Shown here piece after piece: positions 30,041-37,369 of a stretch of 37,479 nt of DNA. The DNA comes from JACDAF01 sp036276035 (GTDB lineage Bacteria > Chloroflexota > Limnocylindria > P2-11E): NCBI GenBank assembly GCA_036276035.1, contig DASUCM010000131.1:1-37479 (forward strand), given 5' to 3'. The notes under the pieces are model-generated. The model was not told the DNA's origin, made no database searches, and saw nothing but the letters and a program-made list of their open reading frames with translations. How positions within the stretch are numbered: the first letter of the stretch is position 1; each line of letters starts with the position of its first letter. The translations under genes and the position numbers were made by a program.

Positions 30041-32032
30041 ATGGCAGGTCTTCGCGGAACAGCCGCGTTCCGTCCCGTTGTCGTCGGCGTCATCGCGTTC
30101 CTCGTTGGCAGCGCGAGCGTCGTGATCGCGACGGGCGGCATCCCCGGACCCGACGGTCGTATCCAAGGTTGTTACAACAGCGTGAACGGCGAGCTGCGCG
30201 TCGTGACCAGCCCGACGGAGTGCAGGCGCAACGAGCTGTCCATCTCGTGGAGCCAGCAGGGGCCGGCCGGCGCATCGGGTCCCACCGGGCCGAGCGGCGC
30301 GAGTGGTGTGTCCGGAGCGAGCGGTGCGACGGGTGCGAGCGGCCCGGCCGGCGCGACGGGAGCGAGCGGTCCGAGCGGCGCTTCCGGAGCCGCAGGCGCC
30401 AGCGGAGTGTCCGGTGCCACCGGGGCGAGCGGGGCCAGCGGGCCGAGCGGCGCGTCAGGCACGCAGTACGTGCGCATCGAAGACGTCGCCGGACTGCAGT
30501 GCACGAGCAATGGCGTGATCGGCACCGTGAGGCTCACCGTCGCGCCCGATGGCGCGATCGCGCTGCGCTGCGACACCGGCGCAGCGACGCCAACACCCGT
30601 CCCGACACCGACACCGGTCCCGACCCCGACTCCGCCACCCGGAACGGGGCCGACGCCGCCGCCGACCGCGGTGCAGGTCTACGTCGCGACGAGCGGCGAT
30701 GACAGCGCGTCCGGCGGTCCGACGTCGCCGAAGCGCACCGTGACCGCGGGCATCAGCGCGGCCGCGGCCGCAGGCGGCGGCACCGTGTACGTGGCCTCGG
30801 GTACGTACGCGGAGGCCAACGGCGCCCAGCTCGCGACGAACGTGGCGGTGGCCGGCGGCTACGACGCCGGTACCTGGGTCTTCACCGGCGCGCCGACGAC
30901 GATCACCGGGGCGCCGCAGGCCGCGCTCGCGACGAACGCCACGAACGCCGCGCTGTGGAACCTCCGGCTCAGCGGGAGTCCGCTCTCCGGGCCGGGCCGC
31001 AGTGCGTACGGGATCTTCGCCGTTTCGAGCGCGATCGCGCTGCACAACGTCAACGTGACCGCGGCGCCAGGGACCGCGGGCTTGAGCGGCGCGTTCGCTC
31101 CGCAGTTCCCGGCGCCCGGTGGCGGTGCTGGCTCCCTGGGGCAGTCCGGCGTCGAAGACAGCGCCTGGCCCTGCTCCACCGCATCGCAGCCGCAGGGGGG
31201 CGCGGGCGGATTGTCGTCGGTCGGTGCGACTGGCGGCCGCGGCGGCAACGCCGGACACGGCGGCAGCTCGGGCTTCGACGGCTTCCCGGGTCTTGGTATC
31301 GGCGCCGGCGCCGGTGGGCCCGGCACCCCGTCGCGCCAGGGCAACTGGAACACCCCGAGCACGTACTGGGGACGTGATGGGCTGAACGGGAGTGCCGGCA
31401 CCGCTGGCGCGGCCGGACAGCCGCAGTTCACAGCGGCCGGGTACGTTCCGAGCAACGGCGCGAATGGCGGACTCGGCGCGCATGGCGGTGGTGGTGGCGG
31501 CGGCGGTGGTGGCGGCGGCGGTGAGACGAACTGCGACTCGTACGGCGGTGGTGGCGGTGGCGGCGGCGCAGGCGGCCAGGGTGGCCAGGGTGGCCAGGGT
31601 GGCACCTCCGCGGGCGCGTCCATCGCGGTCTACCTCTGGAACTCCACGCTCTCGACGGATGCGACGACGTCGGTCGCGGCGTCGGCCGGTCAGCCCGGCG
31701 GGAGTGGGGGTCTGGGCCAGCCGGGCGGCGCGGGTGGCGCCGGTGCCGCGAGGTGCGCAGGTTGCGGCGCGGGAAACTTCTATGGCGGCGACACGGAGCA
31801 GGACGACGGCTCGAACGGCGGCCGCGGCGGCGATGGCGGTGACGGCGGCGCGGGTGGGGCCGGCGGCGGCGGCGCAGGCGGCGCGAGCATCGGCGTGTGC
31901 GTCGCGGGCGGATCGACTGCGACCCTCGACCCCGCGACGACGATCACGGTCGGCGCGGGCGGGCCGGGTGGCGTGAGCCCCTCGTCCCCGGGTCCGACCG
32001 GCATCGCAGCGCCCGTCCACAACGCACCGTGA
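30041..32032 (+). CDS. Exported collagen-like and glycine-rich surface protein
   Basis: 663 aa. A signal anchor (about 12-31) is followed by IPGPDGRIQGCYNS with a two-cysteine module, then 22 perfect Gly-X-Y triplets (residues 74-139; mostly GAS, GAT, GPS), a short domain (YVRIEDVAGLQC), a Thr/Pro-repeat linker, a parallel beta-helix-like part (VYVATSGDDSASGG ... GGTVYVASGTYAEA), and a very Gly-rich second half including 13 consecutive Gly. No LPXTG or clear anchor at the C-terminus. Bacterial collagen-like proteins are surface adhesins or filaments; the role here is unknown. ATG 30041 has GAGGGG upstream. A strong hairpin follows. Confidence 0.8.
   Translation: MAGLRGTAAFRPVVVGVIAFLVGSASVVIATGGIPGPDGRIQGCYNSVNGELRVVTSPTECRRNELSISWSQQGPAGASGPTGPSGASGVSGASGATGASGPAGATGASGPSGASGAAGASGVSGATGASGASGPSGASGTQYVRIEDVAGLQCTSNGVIGTVRLTVAPDGAIALRCDTGAATPTPVPTPTPVPTPTPPPGTGPTPPPTAVQVYVATSGDDSASGGPTSPKRTVTAGISAAAAAGGGTVYVASGTYAEANGAQLATNVAVAGGYDAGTWVFTGAPTTITGAPQAALATNATNAALWNLRLSGSPLSGPGRSAYGIFAVSSAIALHNVNVTAAPGTAGLSGAFAPQFPAPGGGAGSLGQSGVEDSAWPCSTASQPQGGAGGLSSVGATGGRGGNAGHGGSSGFDGFPGLGIGAGAGGPGTPSRQGNWNTPSTYWGRDGLNGSAGTAGAAGQPQFTAAGYVPSNGANGGLGAHGGGGGGGGGGGGGETNCDSYGGGGGGGGAGGQGGQGGQGGTSAGASIAVYLWNSTLSTDATTSVAASAGQPGGSGGLGQPGGAGGAGAARCAGCGAGNFYGGDTEQDDGSNGGRGGDGGDGGAGGAGGGGAGGASIGVCVAGGSTATLDPATTITVGAGGPGGVSPSSPGPTGIAAPVHNAP
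30260..30457 (+). repeat. Collagen Gly-X-Y coding repeat (22 triplets)
   Basis: Nine-base units encoding GAS, GAT, GPS, GVS, GPA and similar, without one interruption. Third bases vary, so the repeat is kept at protein level more than at DNA level. Confidence 0.9.
31484..31522 (+). repeat. (GGY)13 poly-glycine codon run
   Basis: Thirteen consecutive GGC or GGT codons inside the collagen-like protein gene. Length changes here would stay in frame. Confidence 0.85.
31574..31600 (+). repeat. Three perfect 9-bp tandem copies
   Basis: GGCCAGGGT repeated three times without mismatch, encoding Gly-Gln-Gly units. Recent slippage is likely because the DNA copies are identical. Confidence 0.85.
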
Positions 32033-32060
32033 GCTGAGCGGACCCACCAGGGAGATCCGC

Positions 32061-32087
32061 GAGGGACCGCCCATCGGGCGGTCCCTT
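32061..32087 (+). terminator. Strong hairpin terminator after the collagen-like gene
   Basis: GGGACCGCCC (32063-32072) pairs with GGGCGGTCCC (32076-32085) around an ATC loop, with one A-T and one G-T pair outside. Ten perfect pairs plus a short TT tail; it lies 31 bp after the stop codon and 45 bp from the convergent YggT gene, which it could also serve. Confidence 0.75.
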
Positions 32088-32131
32088 CGCATGTCTGCCG
32101 AGGATGGGCGCGGCGGGTCCCGCGCCGCTGA

Positions 32132-32584
32132 CTAGGCGGTGCGGCCGGCGATCGCCTTGACGAGCGCGACGATGAGCGCCGCGACGAGGAAGAGGAACAC
32201 GATCGCGAGGAGCGCGGCGACGTCGAACGGCGAGTCGGGCGGGATCGCGAAGATGCCCTCGAACGGCCGCACGAGCGGGTCCGTCACGCCGTATAGAGCG
32301 GCGACGAGCGGCTGGGTCTGGTTCGCGCCGAAGAGCTTCAGCAGGAACCGGAAGAGGAGCAGCACCTCGAGCACGGTGAAGATGAGCGTCACGACGCGCG
32401 TGAGGGTCCACACCGGGTGCGCGACGGGCGCCGCGTTCACGTTCGTCTGCGGCGCCGCCACATACGGCGCCGCGGGACGGTGCTCGTCGACGCGCGTCTC
32501 GGTCGTCCGCTCGACCACCGTGGTGCGGTCGTCGTCAGGCAGGCGTGTGCGATCGATCGTCATGCCGAACAGTCGAGCAAGCAT
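32132..32584 (-). CDS. YggT-family-like membrane protein
   Basis: 150 aa. A charged N-terminal part of about 55 residues (LPDDDRTTVVERTTETRVDEH) precedes two transmembrane regions: VVTLIFTVLEVLLLFRFLLKLFGA and VAALLAIVFLFLVAALIVALV. Between them YGVTDPLVRPFEGIF is the YggT-type loop (T/S-D-P-x-x-x-P-F). Function of the family is unknown; some members sit near division genes. Two ATGs are possible, 32584 and 32563. I use 32584 because TAAACG (minus strand) ends 9 nt before it; the shorter form begins MTIDRTRLP. Confidence 0.75.
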   Translation of the reverse strand: MLARLFGMTIDRTRLPDDDRTTVVERTTETRVDEHRPAAPYVAAPQTNVNAAPVAHPVWTLTRVVTLIFTVLEVLLLFRFLLKLFGANQTQPLVAALYGVTDPLVRPFEGIFAIPPDSPFDVAALLAIVFLFLVAALIVALVKAIAGRTA

Positions 32585-32593
32585 CGTGCCAAG

Positions 32594-32603
32594 CGTTTAG
32601 CCT
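32594..32603. promoter_or_regulatory. Overlapping divergent -10 boxes
   Basis: TAAACG (minus, 32599-32594) precedes the YggT-like start by 9 nt; TAGCCT (plus, 32598-32603) precedes the thioesterase ATG by 8 nt. The two hexamers share 2 bp, giving a second bidirectional leaderless promoter candidate in a 27-bp gap. Confidence 0.4.
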
Positions 32604-32611
32604 CGGGATAC

Positions 32612-33055
32612 ATGCCCTTCTCATTCGCGCACCGGCAGCGGGTGCGCTTCGGCGAGACGGACCTGCAGGGCGTCGTCTACTACGCGAACTACCTCGTGTA
32701 CGCGGAAGTCGGACGCGTCGCGTACATGCGGCACCTCGGCATCCTCTACGACCGCGATCTCCTCGCGCGCGGCGTCGACTTCACGATCGGCGAGGCGATG
32801 GTGCGCTACCGCGCGCCGCTCCGGTTCGACGACGAGTTCGACATCCGCGTCGGCGTCGGCGAGATCCGGCAGAGCTCGTGGTCGTTCGAGTACGACGTCG
32901 AGCGCGCCGACGGGCTGCTCTGCGCATCGATGTCGACGGTGCAGGTCATCATCGACCGCGCCACGTTCAAGGCGACGCGCATCCCGGCCGAGCTGCGCCA
33001 GGTCCTCGAGCGCGCGAGCGTTCTGCCGACCCCGTCCGCTGGAAGCGACACCTAG
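32612..33055 (+). CDS. Acyl-CoA thioesterase, YbgC/4HBT-type hot-dog
   Basis: 147 aa. The active-site signature RFGETDLQGVVYYANYLVYAEVGR is present in parts (ETDLQGVVYYANY; catalytic Asp17), followed by the usual helix and strands (VRYRAPLRFDDEFDIRV). It hydrolyses acyl-CoA or 4-hydroxybenzoyl-CoA-type thioesters. It lies 2 nt before the acyl-CoA dehydrogenase gene, so both probably act in one acyl-CoA pathway. Confidence 0.88.
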   Translation: MPFSFAHRQRVRFGETDLQGVVYYANYLVYAEVGRVAYMRHLGILYDRDLLARGVDFTIGEAMVRYRAPLRFDDEFDIRVGVGEIRQSSWSFEYDVERADGLLCASMSTVQVIIDRATFKATRIPAELRQVLERASVLPTPSAGSDT

Positions 33056-33057
33056 CG

Positions 33058-34203
33058 ATGGATCCGGAGCTTCCCGAGGACCTGCGGCTCCTCCAGCGCT
33101 CGGTCCGCGAGTTCGTGGAGACGCGCCTGCAGCCGCGCGAGCGCGAGATCGAGGAGCGCGACGAGATCCCACGCGAGCTCATCGCCGAGATGGCCGAGCT
33201 GGGTCTCTTCAGCATCGGCTTCCCGGAGGAGCACGGCGGGAGCGGGTTCGGGCGCCTCGGGTACTGCGTCGCGGTCGAGCAGCTCGCGCGCGCGAACGCG
33301 TCGCTCTGGAACGTCATCGGCGGCTCCGTCGGGCTGTGCGGCACAGCGATCCACCTTGGCGGGCCGGACCCGCTCCGCGCGCGCTACCTGCCTGACCTGC
33401 TCGGCGGGAAGCGCATCGGCGCGTACGCGCTCTCCGAGCCCGGCGCCGGGAGCGATGCCGGCGCGCTCCGCACGACCGCGCGCAGGGACGGCGACGGCTA
33501 CGTCCTCGACGGCGCGAAGACCTTCATCACGAACGCGCCGATCGCCGATCTCTTCGCCGTGTTCGCGACGGTCGACCGCGACGCGGGCTCGAAGGGGATC
33601 ACCGCGTTCGTCGTCGAGCGCGCGACGCCCGGGCTCGAGGTCGGTCCGAACGACGCGAAGATGGGTCTCCACGGCTCCACGACCGCGCAGCTCTTCTTCC
33701 GCGGGGCGCGTGTCCCGGCGACGCAGCGCATCGGCGACGAGGGGAAGGGCTTCGCGCTCGCGCTCCGCACGCTCGACCACGGGCGGCTCGGGCTCGCCGC
33801 GCACGCGGTCGGCTCGGCGCAGCGCCTCCTCGAGGCGAGCGTCGAGTACGCGAAGGGCCGCACGCAGTTCGGCCGGCCGATCGCGGCGAACCAGGGGATC
33901 CAGTGGCCGCTCGCGGACGCTGCGACCGAGATCCACGCCGCGCGGCTCATGGTCTACGACGCCGCGCTGCGCCTCGACCGCGGCGAGCGCGTGACCGAGC
34001 GCGCCGCGATGGCGAAGCTGTTCGCGACGGAGATGCTCGGCCGCGTCGCGGACATGGCGGTGCAGGTGCACGGCGGGATGGGCTACATGCGGGAGCTCTG
34101 GATCGAGCGCGCGTACCGGGACGCGCGTATCTACCGCATTTACGAGGGCACGAGCGAGATCCAGCGCGTCGTCATCTCGAGTGCGCTCCTTGCGGACGGC
34201 TGA
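33058..34203 (+). CDS. Acyl-CoA dehydrogenase
   Basis: 381 aa. FAD-binding motifs YALSEPGAGSDAG and FITNAPIADLF are present, and the C-terminal signature MAVQVHGGMGYMRELWIERAYRDAR is split by nothing unusual; the base Glu lies in IYEGTSEIQR (about residue 366). It introduces a 2,3-double bond in an acyl-CoA. The chain length is not readable. It is translated with the thioesterase upstream and is followed by a 102-bp gap with DnaA-like boxes. Confidence 0.92.
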   Translation: MDPELPEDLRLLQRSVREFVETRLQPREREIEERDEIPRELIAEMAELGLFSIGFPEEHGGSGFGRLGYCVAVEQLARANASLWNVIGGSVGLCGTAIHLGGPDPLRARYLPDLLGGKRIGAYALSEPGAGSDAGALRTTARRDGDGYVLDGAKTFITNAPIADLFAVFATVDRDAGSKGITAFVVERATPGLEVGPNDAKMGLHGSTTAQLFFRGARVPATQRIGDEGKGFALALRTLDHGRLGLAAHAVGSAQRLLEASVEYAKGRTQFGRPIAANQGIQWPLADAATEIHAARLMVYDAALRLDRGERVTERAAMAKLFATEMLGRVADMAVQVHGGMGYMRELWIERAYRDARIYRIYEGTSEIQRVVISSALLADG

Positions 34204-34241
34204 CCGCTCTGCGCCCAGATCTCGGCTCGTCGCGACCTCGA

Positions 34242-34313
34242 GCGTGGATAACCGCCCCGTTTGCGTGGATAACCGCCTTGTTTCGAGCGTTTTGATGGGT
34301 TTCGTGTGGACAA
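34242..34313. repeat. Tandem 21-bp repeat with three DnaA-box-like sites
   Basis: Two adjacent 21-bp copies (34242-34262, 34263-34283) differ at two bases. Each contains CGTGGATAA (34243-34251, 34264-34272), the reverse of TTATCCACG, one mismatch from the DnaA box TTATCCACA. A third site, TGTGGACAA (34305-34313), is the reverse of TTGTCCACA, the high-GC Actinobacterial form, and overlaps the next start codon. A T-rich stretch lies between the second and third sites. Confidence 0.6.
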
Positions 34314-35199
34314 GCCGGGTGGGCTGAGACCGTCCACTCCGGGCGGCCACGTCGTCATCTCGCTCGCGTGGATCGCGGCTTTCGTGCTCGCGATCGCATC
34401 GGTCTGGTCCCCGCCGCTGCTACCGTTCTCGGTCGCGATCGCCGTCGGCGCCTTCGCCGCCTACCTCGCGCGGCACGTCCGGTTCGTGCGCACGCTCGGG
34501 GCGGTGGAGCGGGCGCTCACGCGCGGCGATCTCGCGACGGCCCGTGCCATCGCGGCGCCGCTGCTCGACCGCTTCCCGGGACAGCCCCTCGTCGAGAAGG
34601 CCGCGGCGGACGTGCTCTACGCGACCGGCGACCCGCTCTCCGCCGCAAGCCTGTACGAGCGCGCGGCGAAGCGCCTGTCGCGCGATCGCGACGTCGTCGT
34701 CGGTCTCGTCGCGTCGTATGCGGCGCTGAACAAGGCTGGCGACGCGCGCCGCAGCGCGGGCCTGCTGCCCGCCGACTACGACGTGCGGCTCGCCCTGGCA
34801 TGGGCGGAGCTCGTCGCGCTCGCGGGCGACCGCGCGAAGGGCGCGCGCCTCGCGGACGAGCTCCTGGCCGAGCTGAAGGTGGAGCACGGTGCCGAACGCA
34901 CCGCGATGGCGAACGTGCTCGTCGCGATCGCCGCCGCGCAGCGCAAGGACGCGACGCTCGCGCGCTCCGCGCTCGACGTCGCGGAGCGCCAGCGCGACGT
35001 GCTCGAGGGTCCGGACCGCGCCTTCATCGGGTACCTCGGCGGTGTCGCCCTCCGCGAGCTCGGTCTCGCCGGCGACGCGCGCGCGACGTTCACGCAGGCG
35101 ATGGCGGCGGGGCCGGGCACGATCGGCGAGGCGCTCGCTCGTCGCGAGCGCTCTCACATCCCGGGGTCGTCGGACTCCTCGGAGGGCTCCTCCGCCTGA
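34306..35199 (+). CDS. Membrane-anchored TPR-like protein
   Basis: 297 aa. Hydrophobic segments at about 17-35 and 37-55, then helical repeats of TPR type (ALTRGDLATARAIAAPLL, AAADVLYATGDPLSAASLYERAAKRL, GVALRELGLAGDARATFTQAMAAGP). Such proteins serve as scaffolds; the partner is unknown. GTG 34306 is the only usual start before the first helix; TTTGAT (34291-34296) is 9 nt upstream. The start lies inside a DnaA-box-like sequence. Its last 46 bp overlap the end of the convergent small gene. Confidence 0.7.
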   Translation: MDKPGGLRPSTPGGHVVISLAWIAAFVLAIASVWSPPLLPFSVAIAVGAFAAYLARHVRFVRTLGAVERALTRGDLATARAIAAPLLDRFPGQPLVEKAAADVLYATGDPLSAASLYERAAKRLSRDRDVVVGLVASYAALNKAGDARRSAGLLPADYDVRLALAWAELVALAGDRAKGARLADELLAELKVEHGAERTAMANVLVAIAAAQRKDATLARSALDVAERQRDVLEGPDRAFIGYLGGVALRELGLAGDARATFTQAMAAGPGTIGEALARRERSHIPGSSDSSEGSSA

Positions 35200-35453
35200 A
35201 GCTCGTCCGCGTACTCGACCGGGTCGTGGCCGAGCGACTCGATGATCGCGACGAGCCCGTCCCGCTGCTCCATCGGCGTCATGCGGATCCAGCCGACGAT
35301 GACGTCCTCGGGGCCCACCTCGCTCGCGCCCCGCTCGCCGGCCGCGACCTCGCTCTCCGCCTGGGCGTTCGCGCGCGCGAGCTCGCGGTACGTCTCCGGC
35401 ACCATCGCGCAGAGCTGCTCGAGCGCGCGCTCGGCCTCGGGCTCCCAGCTCAT
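35154..35453 (-). CDS. Small protein, possible PCP_red-type domain
   Basis: 99 aa. The pattern W-x-x-E-A-x-x-x-L-x-x-x-x-VP with a helical part and EVGPEDVIVGW resembles the small PCP_red domain found at the C-terminus of ChlB/BchB and as stand-alone proteins, but the match is by eye and weak. The C-terminus is acidic. Start ATG overlaps nothing upstream except the ACAD stop (ATGA at 35450-35453), so it is coupled to the acyl-CoA dehydrogenase. Its end overlaps the convergent TPR gene by 46 bp. Confidence 0.6.
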   Translation of the reverse strand: MSWEPEAERALEQLCAMVPETYRELARANAQAESEVAAGERGASEVGPEDVIVGWIRMTPMEQRDGLVAIIESLGHDPVEYADELQAEEPSEESDDPGM

Positions 35454-36604
35454 CCGATCGCGTCGATGCCGGTGGCGAAGCGGCCGATGATGAGCTTCTG
35501 GATCTGCGTCGTGCCCTCGTAGAGGCGGTTCACGCGCGCGTCGCGCCAGTAGCGCTCCACCGGGAACTCGTCCGAGAAGCCGTAGCCGCCGTGGATCTGG
35601 ATCGCGCCGTCGGCGGCGCGCTGCGCGGCCTCGCTCGCGTAGAGCTTCGCGATGCTCGTCTCGCGCGTGCTCGGCAGGCCCTTGTCCTTCAGCAGTCCGG
35701 CGCGCCAGACGAGCAGCCGCGCGGCCTCGGTCTCGACGACCATGTCCGCGATGAGCTCCTGCACGAGCTGGTGGCCGGCGATCGGCTTGCCGAACGACTG
35801 GCGCTGCGTCGAGTACGTCACCGACGCGTCGATGCAGGCCTGCGCGACGCCGACCGCGCCCGCCGCGACCGAATAGCGCCCCGAATCGAGCGCGGCCATC
35901 GCGATGGTGAAGCCCTTGCCGATCTCGCCGAGGCGCGCGCTGTCTGGCACGCGCACGTTGTCGAGGATGAGCTCGCTCGAGTCGGAGGACCGCAGCCCGA
36001 GCTTCCCGTGGATGCCCTGCGAGCCGTAGCCGTGGGCGTCGCGCTCGAGGAGGAAGGCCGTGATGCCCTTGTGGCCCTTCGAGGGGTCGGCCTGCGCGAA
36101 CACGAGCGCGAGCTTCGAGACGGAGCCGTTGCTGATCCACATCTTGCGGCCGTTCAGGATCCAGCCGTCCCCGTCGCGCTTCGCGGTGGTGCGCAGCTTC
36201 GTCGCGTCGCTGCCGACCTCGGGCTCGGTGAGCCCGAAGCAGCCGATGATCTCGCCGCGGCAGAGGGCGGGGAGGTACCGCTCCTTCTGCGCCTCGGTCC
36301 CGAACTTCAGGATCGTCATCTCGACGAGCGAGATCTGGACCGACAGCGTCGTGCGCACGGACGAGTCCGCCCGCCCGATCTCTTCCGTGATGAGCGCGTG
36401 CGAGATGAGGTCGACCCCCATCCCCCCGTACTTCTCCGGGACGGGACCGCCGAGGAAGCCGATCGGCGCCATCTTCTCCAGCACGTCGGCGGGGAACGTC
36501 TCGTTGCGGTCCCGCTCGCGCGCGCCGGGCGCGATCTCCCGGTCGGCGAACTCGCGCGCGAGCTTGCGGATCTCCTGCTGCTCGGGGGTGAGGTCGAAGT
36601 CCAT
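35450..36604 (-). CDS. Acyl-CoA dehydrogenase (butyryl-CoA dehydrogenase-like)
   Basis: 384 aa. FAD/substrate motifs CFGLTEPEVGSDAT and WISNGSVSKLA, the IQIHGGYGFSDEFPVERYWRDAR signature in its parts (IQIHGGYGF; RYWRDAR), and the base Glu in LYEGTTQIQK. It resembles short-chain acyl-CoA dehydrogenases that pass electrons to ETF. ATG 36604; TAGACT lies 8 nt before it and no Shine-Dalgarno is seen. A different paralogue from the one at 33058. Confidence 0.92.
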   Translation of the reverse strand: MDFDLTPEQQEIRKLAREFADREIAPGARERDRNETFPADVLEKMAPIGFLGGPVPEKYGGMGVDLISHALITEEIGRADSSVRTTLSVQISLVEMTILKFGTEAQKERYLPALCRGEIIGCFGLTEPEVGSDATKLRTTAKRDGDGWILNGRKMWISNGSVSKLALVFAQADPSKGHKGITAFLLERDAHGYGSQGIHGKLGLRSSDSSELILDNVRVPDSARLGEIGKGFTIAMAALDSGRYSVAAGAVGVAQACIDASVTYSTQRQSFGKPIAGHQLVQELIADMVVETEAARLLVWRAGLLKDKGLPSTRETSIAKLYASEAAQRAADGAIQIHGGYGFSDEFPVERYWRDARVNRLYEGTTQIQKLIIGRFATGIDAIG

Positions 36605-36612
36605 CGCCCGCG

Positions 36613-36618
36613 AGTCTA
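36613..36618 (-). promoter_or_regulatory. Candidate leaderless -10 box (acyl-CoA dehydrogenase)
   Basis: TAGACT on the minus strand, 8 nt before the ATG at 36604, in the 53-bp gap after the lipoprotein gene. Confidence 0.45.
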
Positions 36619-36657
36619 GGGAGCGCGGGGGTCGGAGCGTCGCGTGAGGGTCCGCGG

Positions 36658-37320
36658 TCAGCGCAGGTCGGGGGGCCGCATCTCCGCGTCGGTCACGGTC
36701 CGCTTCACGATGCGGCCCTCGAGCGCGAACGAGCTCCCGTCGTTCAGGTCCATGTCGATCATGAGCGGGACGCCGTCCGGCGCGTAGCAGATGAAGGCCT
36801 CCTTGAACGACGCGTCGGTCCCCTCGTTCGGCCGGAACAGGAAGCACTCCGTCTGCTCGTCCGCGATCTTCAGCTTCTCGCGCTCGACGACCGTGTAGTC
36901 GGCGGGACGCCGCGCGAGGAGGTTCGTCGCCGACGCGTCCGGGCCCGCCGCCTCGCCGGCACGCTGGCAGACCGGCGGCGTCGCGATCTGGCACACGATC
37001 GTGCCCTCGGGCGTGACGTAGCTCCGGAAGTTGATCGCCTGACCGCCCTCGCTGTTCACCATCATGTCGAGCCGCACGTTCGGCGGGCGCTGGTAGGTCG
37101 TCCAGCTCCCGGTCACGCGCGTGCGATCGATGTCGCCCTGCATCGCGTACGCGACCGCGTACGTCACCGTGACGGACTTCGACACGAGGCTCAGCGCGTC
37201 GGACCCGACGAGCGGGCGGAACGTCGGCTCGGGTGGCCGGGTGATCCGCGGCGGCTGCTGCGCGAACGGGTTGCACGACGCGAGAAGAAGGACGCACAGC
37301 AGCGCGCACGCGATGCGCAT
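36658..37320 (-). CDS. Putative lipoprotein of unknown function
   Basis: 220 aa. MRIACALLCVLLLASC is a signal peptide with a clean lipobox (LASC, Cys16). The mature part is beta-rich (VTVTYAVAYAMQGD, GSWTTYQRPPNVRLDMMV, YVTPEGTIVCQIA) with four more cysteines, resembling LolA/LppX-type lipid-carrier folds only in general pattern. ATG 37320 is chosen for the signal; TAAACT lies 7 nt upstream. A longer in-frame start would bury the signal peptide. It is divergent from the EamA gene by 49 bp. Confidence 0.72.
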   Translation of the reverse strand: MRIACALLCVLLLASCNPFAQQPPRITRPPEPTFRPLVGSDALSLVSKSVTVTYAVAYAMQGDIDRTRVTGSWTTYQRPPNVRLDMMVNSEGGQAINFRSYVTPEGTIVCQIATPPVCQRAGEAAGPDASATNLLARRPADYTVVEREKLKIADEQTECFLFRPNEGTDASFKEAFICYAPDGVPLMIDMDLNDGSSFALEGRIVKRTVTDAEMRPPDLR

Positions 37321-37327
37321 GCGTCGC

Positions 37328-37333
37328 AGTTTA
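37328..37333 (-). promoter_or_regulatory. Candidate leaderless -10 box (lipoprotein)
   Basis: TAAACT on the minus strand, 7 nt before ATG 37320; the same hexamer is found 6 nt before thyX. Confidence 0.5.
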
Positions 37334-37357
37334 CGGTCGGGTGAAGCGATCACTCGA

Positions 37358-37363
37358 TAGCAT
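37358..37363 (+). promoter_or_regulatory. Candidate leaderless -10 box (EamA)
   Basis: TAGCAT lies 6 nt before GTG 37370; no Shine-Dalgarno between them. Confidence 0.5.
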
Positions 37364-37369
37364 CGATCG

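Noticed and set aside
27953..30166. Minus-strand frame of 737 codons opposite the GT39 gene
   Set aside because: Low-complexity Arg/Glu/Asp composition is the complement of the transmembrane and Gly/Pro-rich coding; no domain.
31484..31522. Phase-variation tract
   Set aside because: The run is built of triplets, so slippage keeps the frame and would change length only, not switch expression.
30859..31623. Proline-rich minus-strand frame
   Set aside because: It is the direct complement of the glycine-rich plus-strand coding (GGN gives NCC Pro codons), with no start context.
34242..34313. Chromosomal origin of replication
   Set aside because: Three boxes, no dnaA, dnaN or gyr genes and no long AT-rich unwinding element; too little for oriC.
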